Position numbers and translations under genes: made by a program. The notes below the pieces were generated by a model, which was not told the DNA's origin, did not search any database, and was given only the letters and a program-made list of their open reading frames with translations. DNA of 17,864 nt from the NCBI GenBank assembly GCA_013205335.1, contig JABMNB010000588.1:1-17864 (forward strand), read 5' to 3'. Positions 13,426 through 17,864 of this stretch are shown here, in pieces; position 1 is the first letter of the stretch; each line of letters opens with the position of its first letter. Source of the stretch: Rhodospirillales bacterium. GTDB lineage: Bacteria; Pseudomonadota; Alphaproteobacteria; Reyranellales; Reyranellaceae.

Positions 13426-13896
13426 ATGACCGCACCGACGCTCCGTTCCACCCATCTCTTTACTCTGACCCTTCAGGTCGATCCGGATGTCACCGATGTC
13501 GGCGAGACGCCCTACGGCCGTCGCCGCATCGCCACGGTCACCGGCGGCACGTTCGAGGGGGACGAGTTGCGTGGCACCGTCCTGCCCGCACCGGCCGGCG
13601 ACTGGCTGTTGCTGCGGCGCGACGGCATCCTGCAGCTCGATGTACGGCTGACGCTCAAGACCGACGACGGGCACCTCGTCTACATGAGCTACCGCGGCAT
13701 GCGGCATGGTCCAGCCTGGGTGATGGAGCAGCTCAACATGGGCGTGAAGGTCGATCCCAGCCAGTATTACTTCCGCGCCACGCCGTGGTTCGAGACGGCG
13801 TCTGACAAGTATCGCTTCCTCAACCGCATCGTCTGCGTCTCGACGGGCCGGCGCGAGGCCGCCGGGCCGGTCTACGAGGTGTTCCAGATCCTCTGA
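13426..13896 (+). CDS. DUF3237 (UPF0311) family protein
   Basis: A 156-residue beta-barrel family protein. Seen: GRRRIATVTGGTFEGDELRG (31-50), DWLLLRRDGILQLDVRLTLK, YMSYRGMRHGP, and a C-terminal YYFRATPWFETASDKYRFLN followed by a hydrophobic end. These blocks are characteristic of DUF3237, whose function is not established; it is often found near acyl-CoA and aromatic catabolism genes. GAGGA precedes the ATG at 13426. The stop TGA (13894-13896) shares a base with the ATG of the next gene, which indicates translational coupling. Confidence 0.85.
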   Translation: MTAPTLRSTHLFTLTLQVDPDVTDVGETPYGRRRIATVTGGTFEGDELRGTVLPAPAGDWLLLRRDGILQLDVRLTLKTDDGHLVYMSYRGMRHGPAWVMEQLNMGVKVDPSQYYFRATPWFETASDKYRFLNRIVCVSTGRREAAGPVYEVFQIL

Positions 13897-14528
13897 TGGT
13901 CGACCTTTCGACCCTCGCCGTGTTCGGCGTGGCGGCTCTCGCGCTCACGATGACGCCGGGTCCCGACATGCTGCTGATCGCCTCGCGAAGCGCGAGCCTG
14001 GGCAGGGCGGCGGGCTTCGCGACCCTCGCCGGCATCCAGGCCGGCACCTACTGCCATGCGCTGGCAGCGGCGTTCGGCCTGTCGCAGCTCTTCCTGCTCG
14101 TGCCGCACGCATATGACGCCGTGCGCTACGCAGGTGCCATTTATCTGCTCTACCTTGCCTGGAAGACGGTCAGGTCCGGCGCCGCGACGATCGCACCCGA
14201 AGCCGGTGGGGCGCGGTACGCGATCGGCACGATGTTCCGGCAAGGGCTGCTCACCAATCTGTTGAATCCGAAGATGGCGCTGTTCGTGCTGGCTCTGTTC
14301 CCCCAGTTCGTTCAGCCGGAAGCGGGCTCCGTGGCGCTGCAGATCCTCGTCCTCGCGACCGTGCTCAATGCGGTCGGGCTGGTGGTCAATGGCTCGGTCA
14401 TCCTGGGCGCGAGCCGCCTCGGCCGTGCATTCGCCGGCACCGGCCGCTTCCGCCGCCTGCCGCAGTGTTTCCTCGGCGCCGTCTTCGCCGGTCTCGCGGT
14501 GAGACTTGCGGTCGACAGCAGATCCTAG
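13896..14528 (+). CDS. LysE/RhtB family amino-acid exporter
   Basis: A 210-residue inner-membrane protein of the LysE superfamily with about five or six hydrophobic segments. Characteristic motifs are LTMTPGPDML (17-26) in the first segment, GFATLAGIQAG, YLLYLAWKTVRSG, and GLLTNLLNPKMALFVLALFP at the start of the C-terminal half. Relatives export amino acids such as lysine, homoserine or leucine; the substrate here is unknown. Its ATG overlaps the DUF3237 stop by one base. It ends the rhodanese operon and is followed by an intergenic repeat. Confidence 0.88.
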   Translation: MVDLSTLAVFGVAALALTMTPGPDMLLIASRSASLGRAAGFATLAGIQAGTYCHALAAAFGLSQLFLLVPHAYDAVRYAGAIYLLYLAWKTVRSGAATIAPEAGGARYAIGTMFRQGLLTNLLNPKMALFVLALFPQFVQPEAGSVALQILVLATVLNAVGLVVNGSVILGASRLGRAFAGTGRFRRLPQCFLGAVFAGLAVRLAVDSRS

Positions 14529-14537
14529 ACCCCATCT

Positions 14538-14623
14538 GTCATCCAAAGCGAAGCGAAGGATCTCGCGCCAGCAACGTAGTGCTCTGGTCGTTCCGTTAGG
14601 TCCTTCGCAGCGCTCAGGACGAC
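14538..14623. repeat. Intergenic inverted-arm repeat, copy B (REP-like)
   Basis: The left arm (14538-14563) and right arm (14598-14623) are inverted copies matching at 20 of 26 positions by eye, both built on a core of the GCGAAGGA/TCCTTCGC type. The middle (14564-14597) contains a small stem CCAGCA..TGCTCTGG. Same element type as 4655-4714, again between converging genes. The right arm contains the stop codon of the hydrolase gene at 14614-14616. Confidence 0.7.
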
Positions 14624-15471
14624 GAAATTGAGGCGATCTTCGTCAGCACCGGCAGGATGTACTCGCGGAACTTGGTTGGGTTCTCGCTCATCGGGAAGTG
14701 GCCGAGTTCCTTCATGACCTGTACCTCCGCGCCGGGGATTTGCGCCGCTGTCCGCAGCGTGTCCTCGGCGGTGCAGGAGAAGTCGTACTCGCCGGTCAGC
14801 AGGTAGAGCGGACAGACCGTGGTGTCGATCGACTTCACCTTCTCGCGCAGGTCGCCGTCGACGCGATAGAAATAGAGATCGCCTTTGAAGATGCCGGGGC
14901 CGCCCTGCATGTACATCCACAGCGTCTCGTGGCGGCTGACGGGAGGACTCTGCGGCGCGATCAGGCCCGAGATCAGGGCGGCGCAGACTTCGCCGCCATG
15001 GACGTCGGGACGATGCAGCCACGCCGTGTCGTACCAGGGTTGCTGGAAGTCCGCGGCCTCGAGCGCCACCAACGCGCGAAACTCGGCGGCGTGGGCGATC
15101 GCGAGATTGAGCACGATGCGGCCGCCGATGGAGCAGCCCATCACCACGGGCCGGTCGAGTTCCAGGGCCTGGCAGAAGGCGCGGATGGCGGCGGTGTAGG
15201 AAGCGGTGGTCAGCCGGTACTCGGTCTTCTCCCAGCCATCCGGTGGCGTTGACTTGCCGTGCCAGGGCATGTCGAAGGCGATCACGCGGAAGCGGCGCGT
15301 GATCTCGGGATCGGCGAGGAGATGGCGGAACTGCCGGTTGTCGGCGCCGGCCGTGTGCAGGCAGACGAGGGGAATGCCCTGTCCGGCTTCCTCGAAATAG
15401 AGGCGATGGGGTGTCCCGTCGATGTCGAGCCGCACGTAGCGGCCGATCATGGGGTCGAATACCGGGGCCAT
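14614..15471 (-). CDS. Alpha/beta hydrolase
   Basis: A 285-residue alpha/beta-hydrolase-fold enzyme. Triad candidates are Ser114 in the nucleophile elbow GCSIGG, Asp230 in LLTGEYDFS and His258 in ELGHFPM. The oxyanion strand CLHTAGADNRQF (38-49) replaces the usual HGxPG by HTAGA. DMPWHGKSTPP follows as in related carboxylester or C-C bond hydrolases. No signal peptide. It starts one base after the stop of the SCP2-like gene (ATG at 15471), so the two are coupled. The last residues, SISSS, and the stop are written by the intergenic repeat. Substrate unknown. Confidence 0.88.
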   Translation of the reverse strand: MAPVFDPMIGRYVRLDIDGTPHRLYFEEAGQGIPLVCLHTAGADNRQFRHLLADPEITRRFRVIAFDMPWHGKSTPPDGWEKTEYRLTTASYTAAIRAFCQALELDRPVVMGCSIGGRIVLNLAIAHAAEFRALVALEAADFQQPWYDTAWLHRPDVHGGEVCAALISGLIAPQSPPVSRHETLWMYMQGGPGIFKGDLYFYRVDGDLREKVKSIDTTVCPLYLLTGEYDFSCTAEDTLRTAAQIPGAEVQVMKELGHFPMSENPTKFREYILPVLTKIASISSS

Positions 15472-15472
15472 G

Positions 15473-15856
15473 TCAGAACTCCTCCGGCAGCCGGCGCGGC
15501 AGGGCGAGCAGGTCCTTGAAGTACTGAAGGTTCTGCAGCAACGGCCGCAGATCGCCTTCGAGCGAGGCGGCGCCCCGTTTGGTGAGAGCGAACAGGTCGT
15601 GCCAGCCGGGGGCTGGCATCTTCTGCCAATAGCGTTGCCATGCCTCTTCGGTGCCGCGCACGGTGAAGACGGTCGACCGCATGAGTTTCGGACCGCGGTC
15701 GAACGCGGAGATGGCGCCCTCCGTCAGCCTCAGATGAAATGGCTCGGTGCCGATGTCGATGCGGCACTCGACGTTCAGCCAGTGGCCGCGTCGCAACAGA
15801 TCGGTGTCGGCAGCGAGGAGGTCGGGCAGGCGCGCGAAACGATCGGCAGGGCTCAT
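15473..15856 (-). CDS. Small SCP2-like protein (hypothetical)
   Basis: A 127-residue cytoplasmic protein with the look of an SCP2/sterol-carrier fold. A strand-rich start WLNVECRIDIGTEPFHLRLT is followed by a G/A turn and RGPKLMRSTVFTVRGTEEAW, then a helix-rich end LEGDLRPLLQNLQYFKDLL in which the GDLRPLLQNL block resembles the C-terminal helix entry of SCP2 domains. Such proteins bind lipids or acyl-CoAs. The assignment is by pattern only and could be a separate uncharacterised family. Its ATG (15854-15856) overlaps the stop of the DUF6134 gene by four bases, and its stop is one base before the hydrolase start. The tight coupling suggests all three act together. Confidence 0.6.
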   Translation of the reverse strand: MSPADRFARLPDLLAADTDLLRRGHWLNVECRIDIGTEPFHLRLTEGAISAFDRGPKLMRSTVFTVRGTEEAWQRYWQKMPAPGWHDLFALTKRGAASLEGDLRPLLQNLQYFKDLLALPRRLPEEF

Positions 15857-16557
15857 TCCTGCAGTATGTACTCGATCGTCGACCCGTCGGAAGCCTTGAA
15901 AGACGACTTAACCCAGCGACCGCGATCGTCGAACCACTGGTCCATGAGGACGTCGCCGGAATACGAGTAGCGGGTCGCCTGCAGCGTGCCGTTGGCCGTC
16001 TTGATCGTTTCCCGCCCCTTGGACGTGATCTGGACCTTGGAGAGAGCACCGTTCTGGCTGTTGAGCATCGCCGACTGCTTGACCTGGTTCAGGTTCCAGT
16101 GCGTCGACGGAACCGTGCTTGCGGGCAGAGTCTCCTGCTTGGTGCTGCCCTGCTGGAAACCGACGTCGTTCGCAGACATTTTCGGGGCGCCGTCGCCGTC
16201 GCGGACGACCGAAATGCCACCGGCTTCCTGCTTGGCCTTCAGCCCATATTTTGTGCCGTTGTCGTCGGTCTTGGTCGAGATCGATTCGAACGTGTTGCCG
16301 CTCCAGACTTCCTGGCCGCGATGCATGTAGCGGTACATGGTCAAGCCGAGCGCCTTCACCGCCAAGTCGATGGAGGTCGTCACGATTTGCTTGTCGCCGC
16401 TTTGCTGGAACGTCAGCGTGTGGGTTCCAATCCGTTCGCCGTTGCGAAAAGCGGCGAAAACATGGCTGGGCCCGTAAGGCAGGTCCTGAGCAGCCAGCGC
16501 CCCCGCCGTGGCGCAGCAACCCATTGTTATCAGCGCGAGGATCAGACGACGCATCAT
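15853..16557 (-). CDS. DUF6134 family exported protein
   Basis: A 234-residue protein with a signal peptide (MMRRLILALITMGCCATAG, probable cut near residues 22-23 after ALA), so periplasmic or envelope-associated. The mature part carries DUF6134 blocks: FRNGERIGTHTLTF (37-50), TSIDLAVKALGLTMYRYMHR (61-80), EVWSGNTFESISTKTDDNG, a central PSTHWNLNQVKQSAMLNSQ and the C-terminal DQWFDDRGRWVKSSFKASDG followed by STIEYIL. The family is uncharacterised; it resembles beta-rich lipid-pocket proteins. An AGGAG lies 7 bases before the ATG at 16557, and a second ATG at 16554 is also possible. First gene of the three-gene minus-strand operon. Confidence 0.82.
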   Translation of the reverse strand: MMRRLILALITMGCCATAGALAAQDLPYGPSHVFAAFRNGERIGTHTLTFQQSGDKQIVTTSIDLAVKALGLTMYRYMHRGQEVWSGNTFESISTKTDDNGTKYGLKAKQEAGGISVVRDGDGAPKMSANDVGFQQGSTKQETLPASTVPSTHWNLNQVKQSAMLNSQNGALSKVQITSKGRETIKTANGTLQATRYSYSGDVLMDQWFDDRGRWVKSSFKASDGSTIEYILQE

Positions 16558-16610
16558 TTGTTCGCTCCTGTTCCCTCATATACGCCCTGAGAAGCCGCCA
16601 GATCAGTCCC

Positions 16611-17795
16611 TTAGACGACCCGATCGGCCTTCAATTGGGCAATGGCGGCCGGGTCGTAGCCAAGTTCCTGCAAAATCTGGTCCGTATGCTCGCCCAGCGT
16701 CGGCGCGCGGCGCCGGATGGTGAGCGGGGTACGCGAGAGCTTCACCGGCTCCTGCAGGACAGGCACGCCCATCTTGGCGCCGGGATAGTCCATCGAGTGG
16801 AAGAAATTCGCTTCCCGAACGTGCTTGTCGTCGAGCGTCTGCTGTGGCGTGTAGACCGGGCCGGCGGGAATGCGGTTGGCCTCGAGCGCCGCCAGGGAGT
16901 CGGCGACGGTACGGCTGTCGCACCATTTCTGCATGATGGCTGACAATGCCTCGCCGTTGTCGCCGCGGGCGAGATCGTCCTTGAAGCGCACATCGCCGGC
17001 CAGGCTCTCGTCGCCCATCAGCCTGCACCAGCGCACGAACAGCGGCTGGCCGATCGTCATGGCGTAGATCCAGCCGTCCTTGCATTTGAACGTGTCGGAG
17101 GGACCCGCTGTGAAGCCGCGGTTGAGGGTGGCGGTTCGGTTGAGGTCGAGCATTGCCTGCTCGATCAGATGCCCGTTGGTGATGTTGATGGCCGTGCGCA
17201 GCAGCGCGGTTTCGACCTTCTGGCCCTTGCCGCTCTTGGCGCGGTCCATGAGGGCGGCGAGCACGCCGACGGTGTTGAGCAGCGCGGTGCCGAAATCGAC
17301 GAACGGGGCGTTCATGCGGGTCGGCGTCTCGCCGTCGCCCGAGAGATGCATGGCGCCCGACATCGCCTGGCCGATCGTGTCGAAGCCGACGCGGGTCTTG
17401 TAGGGACCTTCGGAGCCGAAGGTCGAGGTCGTGGCCAGGATGATGCGCGGATTGATGGCGGAGATGGTTTCGTAGTCGATGCCCATCTTCTGGAGGTCTT
17501 CATAGGGCAGGTTGGCGATGACGATGTCGGAGGCCGCCACCAGCTTCTTCACGATCTCCCGGCCTTCGGGTTTCATCGGATTGAGGGTGAGGCCGAGCTT
17601 GTTGCGGCCCATCTGGAGGAACATGGCGCCTTCGCCGCCCTCCACGACCGGCGTCACCCAGCGGTCCTCGCTGCCTTCAAGCTTCTCGACGCGGATCACT
17701 TCGGCGCCGAGATCGGCCAGCATCGTGCCGCAGAACGGACCGGCGATGTAGCGGCCGAAATCGAGTACGCGGATGCCTTCAAGAACGCCTGACAT
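16611..17795 (-). CDS. CaiB/BaiF (class III) CoA-transferase
   Basis: A 394-residue family III CoA-transferase that moves CoA between carboxylic acids through an aspartyl-CoA anhydride. Seen: VLDFGRYIAGPFCGTMLADLGAEVIRVE in part (10-37), GRNKLGLTLN (63-72), the ANLPYEDLQKMGIDYE region and VGFDTIGQAMSG (136-147). The likely catalytic Asp167 is in FVDFGTALLNTVGVLAAL, the position matching Asp169 of formyl-CoA transferase. The C-terminal GPVYTPQQTLDDKHVREANFF is also typical. Start at ATG 17795 with GGGAGG 9 bases upstream. The substrate is unknown; carnitine, bile acids, formyl/oxalate and aromatic acids are all used by relatives. It is 53 bases upstream of the DUF6134 operon and may share a transcript. 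Confidence 0.92.
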   Translation of the reverse strand: MSGVLEGIRVLDFGRYIAGPFCGTMLADLGAEVIRVEKLEGSEDRWVTPVVEGGEGAMFLQMGRNKLGLTLNPMKPEGREIVKKLVAASDIVIANLPYEDLQKMGIDYETISAINPRIILATTSTFGSEGPYKTRVGFDTIGQAMSGAMHLSGDGETPTRMNAPFVDFGTALLNTVGVLAALMDRAKSGKGQKVETALLRTAINITNGHLIEQAMLDLNRTATLNRGFTAGPSDTFKCKDGWIYAMTIGQPLFVRWCRLMGDESLAGDVRFKDDLARGDNGEALSAIMQKWCDSRTVADSLAALEANRIPAGPVYTPQQTLDDKHVREANFFHSMDYPGAKMGVPVLQEPVKLSRTPLTIRRRAPTLGEHTDQILQELGYDPAAIAQLKADRVV

Positions 17796-17864
17796 TGCTT
17801 CTGCCTCCCTTGCGCCGGCCTTAACAGGGCTGGCTGCGACGGAGCATTAGCAGAGGTCGGGGAG
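17796..17864. other. Window end, nothing recognised
   Basis: Only 69 bases upstream of the CoA-transferase gene. Apart from the GGGAGG ribosome site of that gene near 17805-17810, no feature can be supported. Confidence 0.4.

Noticed and set aside
10014..13451. Very long open frame (1145 codons) on the minus strand
   Set aside because: It is exactly antisense to nadE, the rhodanese gene and the acyl-CoA ligase, all of which have intact catalytic motifs. Long antisense frames are common in high-GC DNA, and its translation (rich in Arg, His, Asp, Gln) shows no domain.

Overview
The window reads as ordinary chromosomal DNA of a high-GC alphaproteobacterium. The evidence is the DksA sequence type (one zinc-finger Cys), the DUF3553, DUF6134 and DUF3237 families, the DUF2282/DUF692/DUF2063 cluster, and a TTTCCTCCCT-core small-RNA signature of the alphaproteobacterial MmgR (ar8) kind. 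The mix resembles soil or freshwater Rhodospirillales/Reyranella-like genomes, but genus is a low-confidence guess. Bases 1-41 are a pure C run, most likely an assembly or sequencing artefact at a contig end. No phage, insertion sequence, integrase or CRISPR array is visible.

Layout. 42-192: 5' end of an unknown minus-strand gene. 379-1179 (-): 2-keto-4-pentenoate hydratase-like enzyme. 1227-1922 (+): mobA, overlapping tail to tail with a small DUF3553 gene (1870-2085, -). 2165-4009 (+): a three-gene cluster of the bufferin type, made of a secreted four-cysteine DUF2282 peptide, a DUF692/MNIO modifying enzyme and a DUF2063 partner. 4200-4625 (+): a zinc-finger-degenerate DksA with its own promoter, leader hairpin and upstream palindrome. 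4727-7709 (-): an operon of an MlrC-like metallopeptidase and an N-acyl-D-amino-acid deacylase. 7710-8065 has no protein gene; its right part holds a structured small RNA ending in a strong plus-strand terminator. 8066-8965 (-): N-formylglutamate amidohydrolase family protein. 9092-9166: tRNA-Val(GAC). 9234-11282 (+): glutamine-dependent NAD+ synthetase. 11373-14528 (+): rhodanese, acyl-CoA synthetase, DUF3237 and LysE-type exporter in one close-packed run. 14614-16557 (-): DUF6134, an SCP2-like small protein and an alpha/beta hydrolase, translationally coupled. 16611-17795 (-): CaiB/BaiF CoA-transferase. 17796-17864 holds nothing recognisable.

How it fits together. Most genes are housekeeping (mobA, dksA, nadE, tRNA) or small catabolic operons: acyl-CoA chemistry, D-amino-acid peptide or amide hydrolysis, hydratase. 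The most interesting items are the bufferin-type RiPP cluster (probable copper-handling peptide), the candidate MmgR-like small RNA, and a pair of inverted-arm intergenic repeats at 4655-4714 and 14538-14623. The second repeat copy supplies the stop codon of the adjacent gene.
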